This document shows, in pieces, positions 35,817-44,616 of a DNA stretch of 64,000 nt. Source of the stretch: Actinomycetota bacterium (GTDB taxonomy: Bacteria; Actinomycetota; Acidimicrobiia; Acidimicrobiales; Ilumatobacteraceae); assembly GCA_005790505.1 (NCBI GenBank), contig SXUP01000017.1, positions 1 through 64,000 on the forward strand, written 5' to 3'. The translations under genes and the position numbers were made by a program. The notes under the pieces are model-generated. The model was not told where the DNA came from, did no database searches, and saw nothing but the letters and a program-made list of their open reading frames with translations. How positions within the stretch are numbered: position 1 is the stretch's first letter; each line of letters starts with the position of its first letter.

Positions 35817-37352
35817 TTAATTCACCTGACGAGTGTGGCCTTCCCAAAAAGATTCGCGCAATTTGAACTTTTGTAACTTGCCTGTTGAAGTGCGCGCGAG
35901 TTCAGAACGAAACTCAACCTTCTTTGGACATTTGTATCCGGCAAGTTTTGTTTTCGTGTAAGCAATGAGTTCATCATCGGTCAGGGCCGAGTTTGCAGTC
36001 TTAACCACTAGTGCCATCACTAGTTCCCCCCACTTTGGATCAGGAACTCCGATGACGGCCACCTCTGCAACGTCAGGGTGAGAAAATATTGCATCTTCAA
36101 CCTCAATTGAGCTTACGTTTTCTCCACCAGAGATGATGACATCTTTTTTACGGTCACTGATTGTGAGCACATTATCTGGCCCAATGACTCCGCCGTCTCC
36201 AGTGCGGAACCATCCATCTACAATCGCCTTGCTTGTTTCTTCTGGTTGATTCCAATACCCCTGCATAATGACATTGCTTCGCGCCAGTATTTCACCACTA
36301 GCGTCAGTTTTTATTTCTACTCCGATTGCTGGAGCACCCGCAGCACTGAGGCGCGATGCACGTTCGGCAGCCGAAAGATTGTCGAGTTCTTCTCGCGGGC
36401 GATTGATAGTCAGCAATGGTGCTGTTTCAGTGAGTCCATATATCTGATTGAGTTGCCAACCCAACTCGGTTTCGATCCGCTCAATCGTGCGGGTTGGCGG
36501 TGGAGCACCCGCAACGACCATGCGCACCTGACCACGACCGGGGATTTCTCCTTTCCACGTTGTAGCGGCATCAAGAATTGCGTTTGCAACTGCGGGCGCG
36601 CAACAAATTAGCGTGACGCCGTGTTTTTCGACACGACGCAGGATTTCTGTTCCGTCAATTTTGCGCAGGATGATGTGTTGTCCACCCATGCCAGTGACTG
36701 CGTACACCATTCCCCAACCGTTGCAATGGAACTGGGGCAATGTATGCAGATAGACATCACGATCGTTGACCCCCATATGCCATCCAAAAGTTGCTGAGTT
36801 CAGCCACAAGTTGCGATGGGTGAGTTGCACTCCCTTTGGTCGGGCTGTGGTGCCGCTTGTGTAGTTGATTGTCGCCGTCAAGTCTTCGTCTGGTTCCCAG
36901 GCGCGAGGTTCGGTGTTGAATTTATAGAGTTCTTCGTCAGAGTCGGTTCCAATCACAAACCGATATTTAGCCTTTACATTGGCTAGTGATTCGTCAAGTT
37001 CGGGATCGACGATAAGCACATCGGCTCCGCTGTGCTCCATGATGTATGAAATTTCTTCCGCAACGAGCCGAAAATTAATCGGCACCAGTATTCGACCTGA
37101 TCCACTAACTCCAAAAAAACTTGTTAGCAGTCGCGCTGAGTTTTGACTTACTACAGCGACTCGCGCACCCTGAGCAATCCCGAGGGCATCAAGACCAGCC
37201 GACTGGGCACGAGCGTGGACAGCCATTTGTTGATATGTCTGAGTCCCCCAGGATTTTGCAGGCTGGTCATCTTCGTCGATGAATGCAATCCTTTGGCCGT
37301 ATACCTGTTCGGCACGACGCAGATGATCGATCACTGTCAATGGCACTTTCAT
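35817..37352 (-). CDS. AMP-dependent acyl-CoA synthetase
   Basis: 511 residues. ANL-superfamily motifs: INYTSGTTARPKGVQLTHRN (P-loop), QIYGLTETAP, GWFRTGDGGVIG, ISDRKKDVIISGGENVSS hinge and the catalytic Lys in RTSTGKLQKF near the end. Activates a carboxylic acid (fatty or aromatic) to its CoA thioester. Substrate not predictable. Converges on the sulfatase with a 6-base gap. Confidence 0.9.
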   Translation of the reverse strand: MKVPLTVIDHLRRAEQVYGQRIAFIDEDDQPAKSWGTQTYQQMAVHARAQSAGLDALGIAQGARVAVVSQNSARLLTSFFGVSGSGRILVPINFRLVAEEISYIMEHSGADVLIVDPELDESLANVKAKYRFVIGTDSDEELYKFNTEPRAWEPDEDLTATINYTSGTTARPKGVQLTHRNLWLNSATFGWHMGVNDRDVYLHTLPQFHCNGWGMVYAVTGMGGQHIILRKIDGTEILRRVEKHGVTLICCAPAVANAILDAATTWKGEIPGRGQVRMVVAGAPPPTRTIERIETELGWQLNQIYGLTETAPLLTINRPREELDNLSAAERASRLSAAGAPAIGVEIKTDASGEILARSNVIMQGYWNQPEETSKAIVDGWFRTGDGGVIGPDNVLTISDRKKDVIISGGENVSSIEVEDAIFSHPDVAEVAVIGVPDPKWGELVMALVVKTANSALTDDELIAYTKTKLAGYKCPKKVEFRSELARTSTGKLQKFKLRESFWEGHTRQVN

Positions 37353-37415
37353 CGTGCACTACCCCCTCAAGATATATTCAAACTTTACTGGTTGGGGATA
37401 TGTTTTGTGAAAGCG

Positions 37416-38201
37416 TCAGATGACATTAATGGCGTCAAGTGTTTTGGCGGCAGCGCCTGATGGGTCGGCAGTCAAGGTCACATGCTTACGCCAGTCCGCG
37501 CGTTTTGTTGCCCAACTTACAAAGTCGTGTGCTGAACCAGTTGCAGTCGGAAGAGATGTGTTGACTCCGCTCGTGATTACCCAACCATCAGTTCCGGGAG
37601 AGAGCGCAAAAGACGACTGACCTGATCCTTCAAAGACAAGGTTCACCCCCTGCGTGCATGTTGCCAATGTGTCCGCACACATCTGTGGTGCTCCGGCAAG
37701 CATCCATTCAAGTGTCGCCTTTAATGCGTCAGGATCCTGTGGAAGTGCGGCCGCGGTTGGTATTGCAAAACCGATGTCATGTCGTAAGTGACAGTAATGA
37801 TCAAAGACAATTGCATTTGCTAGAAGATGCATCGGATGAGCACCAAGATTGGAGAGTGGAATAATTGTTGTGCTCATTGGTGGTTCCTGCAAGCCACTCA
37901 ACGCAGCAAAACCTAGTTCACTCCATTCATCGTATTCAGCCATGACCTGTTGGGGTGTCCAGTTCTTTCGCGCCTGAACTGGAACCTCTGCATCAACTTC
38001 AGCATCTTTTCCGGCCCCTCCTTCGATGCTGTCTGGGCCAGCGATGGAATGAAAGACCGAAGCCATATGACACGCGACGTCTTGTACTCGCCAGTTGGTA
38101 CAACCAGACGGTGCTTCCCATTGTGCTGGCGTTAATGCGTTGAGTATCTGTTGTGCTCTTGTTATCTCTGAGCGAAGGGCAATGATTGCAATTTTTGACA
38201 T
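37416..38201 (-). CDS. MDMPI/DinB-like mycothiol-dependent family protein
   Basis: 261 residues. The N-terminal four-helix DinB-type domain has the conserved GCTNWRVQDVACHMAS segment with the metal-binding His and a later ANAIVFDHYCHLRHD, both typical of maleylpyruvate-isomerase-like mycothiol proteins. The C-terminal half (VSWATKRADWRKHV) is the sterol-carrier-like domain of that family. Probably binds metal and mycothiol; reaction unknown. Predicted leaderless start 6 bases after TAGTAT. Confidence 0.82.
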   Translation of the reverse strand: MSKIAIIALRSEITRAQQILNALTPAQWEAPSGCTNWRVQDVACHMASVFHSIAGPDSIEGGAGKDAEVDAEVPVQARKNWTPQQVMAEYDEWSELGFAALSGLQEPPMSTTIIPLSNLGAHPMHLLANAIVFDHYCHLRHDIGFAIPTAAALPQDPDALKATLEWMLAGAPQMCADTLATCTQGVNLVFEGSGQSSFALSPGTDGWVITSGVNTSLPTATGSAHDFVSWATKRADWRKHVTLTADPSGAAAKTLDAINVI

Positions 38202-38207
38202 AGGTCA

Positions 38208-38213
38208 ATACTA
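38208..38213 (-). promoter_or_regulatory. Predicted -10 element, leaderless (TAGTAT)
   Basis: TAGTAT ends 6 bases before the ATG at 38201. Confidence 0.5.
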
Positions 38214-38286
38214 GTAGGTCCAAACAAGTCAAAAAACATGAAACAAATGTCTCGGAGTTGACTTGCTAAACCCGCTTGGGAAATTT

Positions 38287-39216
38287 TCAGGCGCCCAAAG
38301 ATGAAAGGAATTCATCAATAGATTGGGCGTGTTTCAGCAGCCCGCCTCGCCAATTAGCAAGCCATTCAGGAGATGTCTCATCCGCAATAGACTTTAAATA
38401 GTGACGCACGATGTCAGGTATCGCCACGATGCTAGGTGCTAGTTCATGGTACAAACAGAAGTCGCTGCATCCTTGATGTGGGGCATTAGTGATATCAATT
38501 CGACGAGAGCGTTGTGCGATTTCATCAACCCGCGATTGTAAGATCATCCACGCTGGATCAGCATCAGTTTTAGCTGGAGTAGTGAGATCTTTTTCTCCGA
38601 CGAGGAGCAGCGTTGGCTTGTTCAATGACATAAAAAATTCTGGGGTCAACGTCCTGGTGTAAGCCTGAGCAGCAACGGTGGCGCGCACTCGCGTGTCTGG
38701 GGTGAATTCGTGCATATATGTAGTTGTTGCCAGAGCCGATAGCCCGCCGTAACTATGCCCGCCAATGAAGATCTTGTTGATGTCAACAGACTGGGGAAGC
38801 CATTGTGTTAGTGGAGTCCGTTGGCCAGTGCAGGCATCAATACAAAATCTAATGTCTCCCTGTCGTTGCCGATCATTGGTGACGTCGTCAACATTTGTTC
38901 CGAGTAACCAATCAAATAACCCATCGCCTGGGTGGTCTGATGAGACCACAATGTAGCCACGTGAAGCAAGTGCCTCGCACAAAAGGCTGTAGTTGTGGCG
39001 TGTGCCGGTGCGACCATGCGACCAGACGATCAACGGATGCAGACCAGTGAGTATCAACGAATTTTCGTGGGCACTTGCAGATTCAAAACGTATCCCTGGA
39101 ATTATCTCGTACGTTGTGTTTGGTTCACTACTTGATTTGGTGGGGTACCAAATCTCAACACCCAGCATTCGATCATCGCGTTGGTCATCGACAACGAGAG
39201 TCGAAATGTGCCCCAC
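38287..39216 (-). CDS. Alpha/beta hydrolase, PAF-acetylhydrolase-like
   Basis: 309 residues from the GTG at 39216. The oxyanion segment LIVWSHGRTGTRHNYSLLCEALASRGYIVVSSDHPG and the nucleophile elbow GGHSYGGLSALA place it with chlorophyllase/PAF-acetylhydrolase-type esterases. Homologues usually have a further PLxP...VG stretch before the domain; an in-frame PPLEPLLNEVG lies just upstream of the GTG, so the true start may be further left of the message. Part of a leftward gene group with an acyl-CoA synthetase. Substrate unknown. Confidence 0.75.
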   Translation of the reverse strand: MGHISTLVVDDQRDDRMLGVEIWYPTKSSSEPNTTYEIIPGIRFESASAHENSLILTGLHPLIVWSHGRTGTRHNYSLLCEALASRGYIVVSSDHPGDGLFDWLLGTNVDDVTNDRQRQGDIRFCIDACTGQRTPLTQWLPQSVDINKIFIGGHSYGGLSALATTTYMHEFTPDTRVRATVAAQAYTRTLTPEFFMSLNKPTLLLVGEKDLTTPAKTDADPAWMILQSRVDEIAQRSRRIDITNAPHQGCSDFCLYHELAPSIVAIPDIVRHYLKSIADETSPEWLANWRGGLLKHAQSIDEFLSSLGA

Positions 39217-39271
39217 TTCGTTGAGCAGTGGCTCAAGGGGTGGGGCCGATGAAAGTAGCAGAGAGAAGACT

Positions 39272-40807
39272 TTACAGTGTGGGAAACTGAATACGAAGTT
39301 CGCGTTTTAATGCTTTGCCTGACGCATTTCGGGGGATAACGTCAACGAATCGGACGCCACTTGGAATCTTGAAGCGTGCCAACTTGCCATCGCAATGAGC
39401 AACAATATCTGCCTCGGTCAACGACGCATCTTTTTTAACTATTACAGCGAGACCCGTTTCACCCCACTTATCTGACGGCACACCAATGACCGCCACATCA
39501 GCGACCATTGGATGTCCCAGAATCGTATTTTCAATCTCTGCTGGGTAGACATTTTCACCACCAGAAATAATCATGTCTTTGAGGCGATCCTGGATCCAGA
39601 TAAAGCCCTCATCATCAAGAACCGCAATGTCACCCGTATACAACCATCCATCACGAAGAGCTTCAGACGTGGCGTCGGGTCTATTCCAGTATCCAGTCAT
39701 GACGTGATCGCCTCGCACAAGCACTTCGCCACCTTCTTCTACGTTGCACTCCGTGCCATCGGGCCGCACAATTTTGACCTCCGTATGAAAGAACGCCTTA
39801 CCTGTTGAGCCGGCTTTGCGAAGGGCGTCTTCAGGAGTAGTGGTGCATGCAGGTCCACAGGTTTCAGTCAGCCCATATACCTGGTGAATCTCAATTCCCA
39901 TTTCTTGATAAGCCAAAATAAGAGCTTTTGGTACTGGTGCTGCACCGCTGAGGACCCAACGCAAGGACGAGTGATCATGGATTGACGGGTCAAAAACCAT
40001 TCGGCATGCGCCGAGCATGGCAGGAACGAGAAGCGCATTATTAATCTTTTCGTCCTTGATTAATTGCCAAACTGCTGACGGGTCAAAGGAGCGCATGAGA
40101 ATATGGGCCAGTCCTCGGTAAGCAGTCGCCATTGCAGGTGTAAGTGCTCCGACATGAAATAAAGGCATGGGATTGAGGTATCGGTCACCAATGCAGAAGT
40201 CGCTTGTTGCATTCAGGGTGATAAGGGCTGCCATCTGGGTGTTGTGAGTGTGCATTACTCCTTTTGGAAGACCCGTAGTTCCTGACGTGTACATGATGTA
40301 TAAGAGATCATCGTCGGATGCTGTGATCTTGGGTTCATCGATTGATTGGGCTTGAACAAGAGAGTCAAATTGTTTTGCAAACGATGGACTTGAAGCTGTG
40401 TCGCCAACATGGATCCAATGGGCAATATCGGTTCGTTTGCCACGAGATTGCAGTTCACTCACGACGGGAAGAAATTCTGCTCCGTAGATCAGAGCAATAG
40501 AACCAGAATCTTTCAAGATGAATTCGAGTTCGTCGGGCACGAGCCGCCAATTCAATGGAACAATCACCCCACCAATCTTTGCAATAGCAAAAAATGAAGC
40601 AACAAATTCGTGGCAATTCATCATCAATAGAGCAACTCTGTCACCCTTTTTAATTCCCAAGTTGGTGAATGAATTAGCAACTTTGTTAGCCTGCTCATTC
40701 AATTGTCGAAACGAAAATCTTTGAGCCTGAGAGACATCAAAAAGTGCCTCGTTATCCGGGTTAAGATTCGCGCGCTTGGTAAGGATTGAGCCTATGTTTG
40801 TTTGCAT
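39272..40807 (-). CDS. AMP-dependent acyl-CoA synthetase
   Basis: 511 residues from the ATG at 40807; the open frame runs much further but the domain starts here (MQTNIGSILTKRANLNPDNEAL) and the extension would overlap the divergent kinase gene. Motifs: IMYTSGTTGLPKGVMHTHN, QVYGLTETCGP, GWLYTGDIAVLDDEGF, DRLKDMIISGGENVYPAE and the catalytic Lys in RNASGKALKREL. Fatty-acid-CoA-ligase type. TATTAT 6 bases before the ATG indicates a leaderless mRNA. Confidence 0.9.
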   Translation of the reverse strand: MQTNIGSILTKRANLNPDNEALFDVSQAQRFSFRQLNEQANKVANSFTNLGIKKGDRVALLMMNCHEFVASFFAIAKIGGVIVPLNWRLVPDELEFILKDSGSIALIYGAEFLPVVSELQSRGKRTDIAHWIHVGDTASSPSFAKQFDSLVQAQSIDEPKITASDDDLLYIMYTSGTTGLPKGVMHTHNTQMAALITLNATSDFCIGDRYLNPMPLFHVGALTPAMATAYRGLAHILMRSFDPSAVWQLIKDEKINNALLVPAMLGACRMVFDPSIHDHSSLRWVLSGAAPVPKALILAYQEMGIEIHQVYGLTETCGPACTTTPEDALRKAGSTGKAFFHTEVKIVRPDGTECNVEEGGEVLVRGDHVMTGYWNRPDATSEALRDGWLYTGDIAVLDDEGFIWIQDRLKDMIISGGENVYPAEIENTILGHPMVADVAVIGVPSDKWGETGLAVIVKKDASLTEADIVAHCDGKLARFKIPSGVRFVDVIPRNASGKALKRELRIQFPTL

Positions 40808-40813
40808 TTCCTG

Positions 40814-40819
40814 ATAATA
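40814..40819 (-). promoter_or_regulatory. Predicted -10 element, leaderless (TATTAT)
   Basis: TATTAT differs from TATAAT at one base and ends 6 bases before the acyl-CoA synthetase ATG. Confidence 0.55.
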
Positions 40820-40972
40820 GAACCCTTGCCTGACAATACACAAATCAACTTCGGCACTTCCACCCTTGTCGAGAGCAAAAAGGGGCGACGTGAATCTCAC
40901 ATAGTTGTAATCAATCTTCGTCTTTGGAATAGGTGTAACACCGCAAAAATGGTACCGATGTGACAGAGTGAC

Positions 40973-41866
40973 ATGGTGGTCAGCCAATCTGAGGGTTATT
41001 TTGATGTTGTCGTGCTTGGAAGTGCCAATTTCGACTTGGTCGCTAACGTTTCCGAACTTCAGAGGCCTGGCCAAACAATCTTGGCCACGGGGTACGCCGA
41101 ACATGCTGGCGGCAAAGGTCTGAATCAAGCCGTCGCGTGCGCGCGTATGGGAGCGCGAACTGCATTCATTGGGTGCGCGGGAAATGATGTGATGGGTCAC
41201 GCACTACGTGAGGTGCTGCAACAAGAGGGAGTCAACGTGTCGGGGTTGAAGATCACCGATACTCCGACTGGTCGTGCGTTTATCTCAGTGGACTCGGCAG
41301 GAGAAAACATGATCGTGGTGGTGCCGGGTGCGAACGGATTAGTGGGACTCGGATATGACGTGGTGGTGCCACCCTGTTCGATGATTCTTGCTCAGTTGGA
41401 AATTCCCATTGATGCGATTACCAAAGTCTTCAAAGACGCGCACGCCCGAGGAATACGAACGGTCTTGAATCCTGCTCCCGTGGCTGATGTTTCCGAAGGC
41501 ATGTTGTTGCTCTGTGACGTGGTGGTTGCAAATGAAGATGAAGCAGCACGGTTGGGCGGGGCGCGCACTCTGTTGAACAACGGTGCTCGCGGAGTGGTGA
41601 CAACCCTGGGGGCCAGAGGTGCAGAGATTGTGACTGCTGATTCGACGACTACAGTTCCTCCTTATATTGTGTCTCCGCTAGACACAACGGGTGCGGGTGA
41701 CGCGTTCATCGGTGCTCTGTGTGCTGAGTTGACGCGTGGGTCATCTCTTGAAGAAGCAGTTTGCGCTGCGGTCATTGCTGGTGCGCTGGCAACGACCGTG
41801 CGTGGGGCTGTGCCGAGCCTTCCCACTCGTGACATCGTTACCAAGGCTCGTACTGCATTGACGTGA
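40973..41866 (+). CDS. Ribokinase-like PfkB sugar kinase
   Basis: 297 residues. PfkB signatures: VVVLGSANFDLVANVSELQRPGQT...GGKGLNQAVACARMGA (first) and LDTTGAGDAFIGAL (second, with the catalytic Asp). The GGKGLNQA form fits ribokinase (phosphorylation of ribose at O5) better than fructokinase or adenosine kinase. No sugar transporter is adjacent. Ends 14 bases before the 3' end of the tRNA-Thr on the other strand. Confidence 0.88.
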   Translation: MVVSQSEGYFDVVVLGSANFDLVANVSELQRPGQTILATGYAEHAGGKGLNQAVACARMGARTAFIGCAGNDVMGHALREVLQQEGVNVSGLKITDTPTGRAFISVDSAGENMIVVVPGANGLVGLGYDVVVPPCSMILAQLEIPIDAITKVFKDAHARGIRTVLNPAPVADVSEGMLLLCDVVVANEDEAARLGGARTLLNNGARGVVTTLGARGAEIVTADSTTTVPPYIVSPLDTTGAGDAFIGALCAELTRGSSLEEAVCAAVIAGALATTVRGAVPSLPTRDIVTKARTALT

Positions 41867-41880
41867 AGGCTTACTGCAAC

Positions 41881-41956
41881 TGGAGCCCAAGATGAGAATC
41901 GAACTCACGACCTACGCATTACGAGTGCGTTGCTCTACCGACTGAGCTACCTGGGC
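41881..41956 (-). tRNA. tRNA-Thr (CGT)
   Basis: A complete 76-base cloverleaf on the minus strand. Acceptor GCCCAGG pairs with CTTGGGC, discriminator T, encoded CCA at 41881-41883; D arm GCTC...GAGC; anticodon arm ACGCA-CTCGTAA-TGCGT with anticodon CGT; T arm with GTTCGAT. Decodes ACG. Confidence 0.96.
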
Positions 41957-41966
41957 AAGACGACTT

Positions 41967-41972
41967 ATTCTA
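41967..41972 (-). promoter_or_regulatory. Possible -10 element of tRNA-Thr (TAGAAT)
   Basis: TAGAAT (five of six to consensus) ends 10 bases before the tRNA 5' end, giving a precursor with a leader of a few bases. No good -35 was seen. Confidence 0.4.
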
Positions 41973-41993
41973 ACTACGAAACGCCAAAGGTAG

Positions 41994-42518
41994 CTATGAA
42001 TTGGGAGGCATCGGTCTCATTTTGGTTCCAGGCAAATAATAACGAGTGGCCCAGATGCCGACTGGGTCTTCACCATGAATTGGCATTCGCCAAGTCACCG
42101 TCCGAGTAGTCGCAGCGACAAGATCAATCGCGCACAATGCGCGTGGCTGGTCATCAGTATTATCCACGTAGGCGTTGGCCCAATCCAGGGGTGTATACCG
42201 TGATGCAATTGAACGATAGAGATCACGCCATTTTTCATCTTCCCCCGGTTGATGAATCACAACAACAAGTGCTTGATAGGTGATTTTTCGATAGGGCGAA
42301 TCTTCTTCATCAATGCAGATTGATATTTTATTGTCACGCAGGATGTTGTGCCAAATAATGGCTTGTGAGCGTGGGGTAAAATACAAGAAGTTTTCCTTTA
42401 CGATGAACCAGAGTGGAAGTACGCGTGGCATTCCATCGGCATCAACAGTTCCAATGCGGGCAAGTTGGCCAGGTTTGCCAAGCAGAGAATTTCTTTCGTC
42501 GTTGGTGAGTCGAGGCAC
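41994..42518 (-). CDS. PPOX-class pyridoxamine-phosphate-oxidase-fold protein
   Basis: 174 residues from the GTG at 42518, set by a TAGTG overlap with the upstream stop; an in-frame start 13 codons earlier is the alternative. The split-barrel fold is shown by LARIGTVDADGMPRVLPLWFI, LYFTPRSQAIIWHNI and ISICIDEEDSPYRKITYQALVVV. Members bind FMN or F420; which one, and the substrate, are not clear. Co-transcribed with the DoxX-like gene. Confidence 0.8.
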   Translation of the reverse strand: MPRLTNDERNSLLGKPGQLARIGTVDADGMPRVLPLWFIVKENFLYFTPRSQAIIWHNILRDNKISICIDEEDSPYRKITYQALVVVIHQPGEDEKWRDLYRSIASRYTPLDWANAYVDNTDDQPRALCAIDLVAATTRTVTWRMPIHGEDPVGIWATRYYLPGTKMRPMPPNS

Positions 42519-42910
42519 TACAAAGTCCTTGGTCGTGCAATGCGTAGTGCCAGCCAAATGAATAAAAACTGAAACGGCAGGCGAGCGTAGGAAACGAATT
42601 GTTCAGACGCCGGTTTATCTCGCCAGTCCCACAACATATATAGATTTGCTGGGTAGACGGCAACGAACAGAACAACCGCAGCGTATGCACCTCGGCGACG
42701 GGTGGCTGGCCGCAAGAGCATCACTCCGATGATCAGTTCGGCGACACCACTTATGTAGGTCCAAAATGCCTCGTTGGGAGGAAGCCATGGCGGAACAATG
42801 TCGTTGAAAAAATCTGGGTTGGCGAAATGTGTAGCACCAGCAAGAAGTAAGAACGACCCCATCACGACAGCGAGAAGATTGGATGTTTTAGGTGCAGATA
42901 AACTTTTCAT
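42518..42910 (-). CDS. DoxX-like small membrane protein
   Basis: 130 residues with four hydrophobic segments. The DoxX-type pattern is visible in GSFLLLAGATHFANPDFFNDIVPPWLP and ISGVAELIIGVMLLRPATRRRGAYAAVVLFVAVYPANLYM. The family includes subunits of quinol- or thiosulfate-linked oxidoreductases, but many members have no known role. 9 bases after the holB stop. Confidence 0.82.
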   Translation of the reverse strand: MKSLSAPKTSNLLAVVMGSFLLLAGATHFANPDFFNDIVPPWLPPNEAFWTYISGVAELIIGVMLLRPATRRRGAYAAVVLFVAVYPANLYMLWDWRDKPASEQFVSYARLPFQFLFIWLALRIARPRTL

Positions 42911-42919
42911 TACAGCAGC

Positions 42920-44005
42920 TCAGTCGTTTCCAGTTGAGACAACATCAGGACTAGGTGGGCCCAGTGAGGGCAGTGACCAAATCAAATTATGCAACAACAA
43001 TGACTCGTTGACATTGAGATTAAAACGCTCCATCGCCTGATGTATGTCTGCAATCGCATTGATGTATGCAGTGGGACGGTTGACATTGTTGTTGTCAACT
43101 AGTTCGTCCCGATAAGTGCTGGCAACTTCAACTAATCCAGCACGCAATTCGTCTGTGCGGTGGCGGCGCAATTCACGCTTGTGTTTGTCTTCAAGCGCCG
43201 TACGACCGCCTTTCTTCATACCGAGTAGGGCCATTTGCTCTTCATACTGAACTATTTCTGCTTCATGTTGTCTTGTCATTGGCTCTGCAGCAGCGGCGAT
43301 TAGTTCGAGGATTTCTTCAACGATTGTGGCCGTAACAGAGCCTGTGCCGTTAATGCGACGAGGAATTCCGGCAAAACAGTCCCGACGCTCAACAATCTTG
43401 TCATCACTGGCGAGCAAACGTGCACGAGTAATGCTTCCATGAGCACTCTTGGTTGCAATCGTGGCGATACCCAAAGGAATTCCCTCGCTTGTGAGGGTTT
43501 TGATGATTATGTCATCGTCAAGAGATGCAAAATTAACCACAACACAACGAGATGCGATTGTAACGAGGAGGGGCGTCATTTGATCGGCGAGCAAGATGAA
43601 AAATACACCTTCTGCAGGCTCTTCAACAGTTTTAAGCAATCGAACAACGCCAGAGTCCTGCATCAAATTAACTTCGTGTAAGACAATTATTTTGCGATTA
43701 CTTTCCATTGCCGTCGTGGAAGAGATGCGAATCACTTCTTCGGCATCTTTGGCTAATAAACTTGCGCCCGTTCGGCGGATTTCATGCACATCGGGATGAG
43801 AGCCACGCATGACTAGTGAACATGCGCGATCAGTTGGATCTTGAGTTGGCGATAAAAGTGAGGCGGCAAAAGCACGAGCAGCCTCGTCCTTTCCACACCC
43901 CTCTGGTCCGATAAGCAAGTATGCGTGCACAGGATTAACACTGGCTTTTTGGAGCTGATTTACCGCAGTCGGTTGTCCAACGACGCTGTCCCATGTAGAG
44001 GTCAT
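42920..44005 (-). CDS. holB: DNA polymerase III delta' subunit
   Basis: 361 residues. AAA+ fold of the clamp loader: VVGQPTAVNQLQ, Walker-like GPEGCGKDEAA, VLHEVNLMQDSGVVRLLKTVEEPAEGVFFILLADQ and SRCVVVNF sensor region. The usual four-Cys zinc module of bacterial delta' is not evident (only CSL and SRC Cys seen). The C-terminal helical part carries a charged stretch (KKGGRTALEDKHKRELRRHR). It overlaps tmk (ATGA), an order common in actinobacteria. Confidence 0.9.
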   Translation of the reverse strand: MTSTWDSVVGQPTAVNQLQKASVNPVHAYLLIGPEGCGKDEAARAFAASLLSPTQDPTDRACSLVMRGSHPDVHEIRRTGASLLAKDAEEVIRISSTTAMESNRKIIVLHEVNLMQDSGVVRLLKTVEEPAEGVFFILLADQMTPLLVTIASRCVVVNFASLDDDIIIKTLTSEGIPLGIATIATKSAHGSITRARLLASDDKIVERRDCFAGIPRRINGTGSVTATIVEEILELIAAAAEPMTRQHEAEIVQYEEQMALLGMKKGGRTALEDKHKRELRRHRTDELRAGLVEVASTYRDELVDNNNVNRPTAYINAIADIHQAMERFNLNVNESLLLHNLIWSLPSLGPPSPDVVSTGND

Positions 44006-44613
44006 GAGAGTTCTTTCAGGCGCTGAGTTACTGCTGTCCGAATAGCCAATTCAACATCGTCTTTAGGTTGTGTGCCATCAATAATGATCCAATCACTCTC
44101 CGATTGAATGAGGGTCCGGAAACCGTCATTGACACGCGAAAAAAAATTAAAGCCTTCGCGTTCGAAACGATCGGGCGTGCGCTTGGCAAGACGGTCATTG
44201 AGAATATCGGTTGGGACTGAAATAAAAATCACGATGTCTGGCAGATGTCCGCGAAGCGCCCACTCACTGATGCTGCGGAGAGTTGCAATATCGAGTCCAC
44301 GACCAAATCCTTGGTAGGCAATGGTTGAAAACACGCTGCGATCACTGACGACATGTTGATTGCGACCAAGTGTTGGTTGAATTACTTCGGCAAAGTGCTG
44401 GGCGCGATCAGCCGCCATGAGAAGAGCCTCTGTCCGAGGATTCATGTCGGTGCTGTCGGGGTCGGACAAAATGCCCCGAAGGAGCGTGCCGATGCGGGTT
44501 CCACCTGGCTCCCGAGTCAAGACAGCATTGAGATGAGTAGCAAGGCGCACTGCATGAGTGCTTTTTCCACAACCCTCAAGACCTTCAAGGGCGATGTAGC
44601 GCGCAGTAGTCAT
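44002..44613 (-). CDS. tmk: Thymidylate kinase
   Basis: 203 residues. P-loop ALEGLEGCGKSTHAVRLA, DRSVFSTIAYQGFGRGLD (DRY-like motif region) and the LID RxxKRTPDRFE-like DRLAKRTPDRFE. Phosphorylates dTMP to dTDP. Middle gene of topA-tmk-holB, starting 3 bases after topA. Confidence 0.94.
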   Translation of the reverse strand: MTTARYIALEGLEGCGKSTHAVRLATHLNAVLTREPGGTRIGTLLRGILSDPDSTDMNPRTEALLMAADRAQHFAEVIQPTLGRNQHVVSDRSVFSTIAYQGFGRGLDIATLRSISEWALRGHLPDIVIFISVPTDILNDRLAKRTPDRFEREGFNFFSRVNDGFRTLIQSESDWIIIDGTQPKDDVELAIRTAVTQRLKELS

Positions 44614-44616
44614 CTA

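Noticed and set aside
40808-41200. 131-codon N-terminal extension of the acyl-CoA synthetase
   Set aside because: It overlaps the ribokinase-like gene, has no family similarity, and the ATG at 40807 is placed 6 bases after TATTAT.
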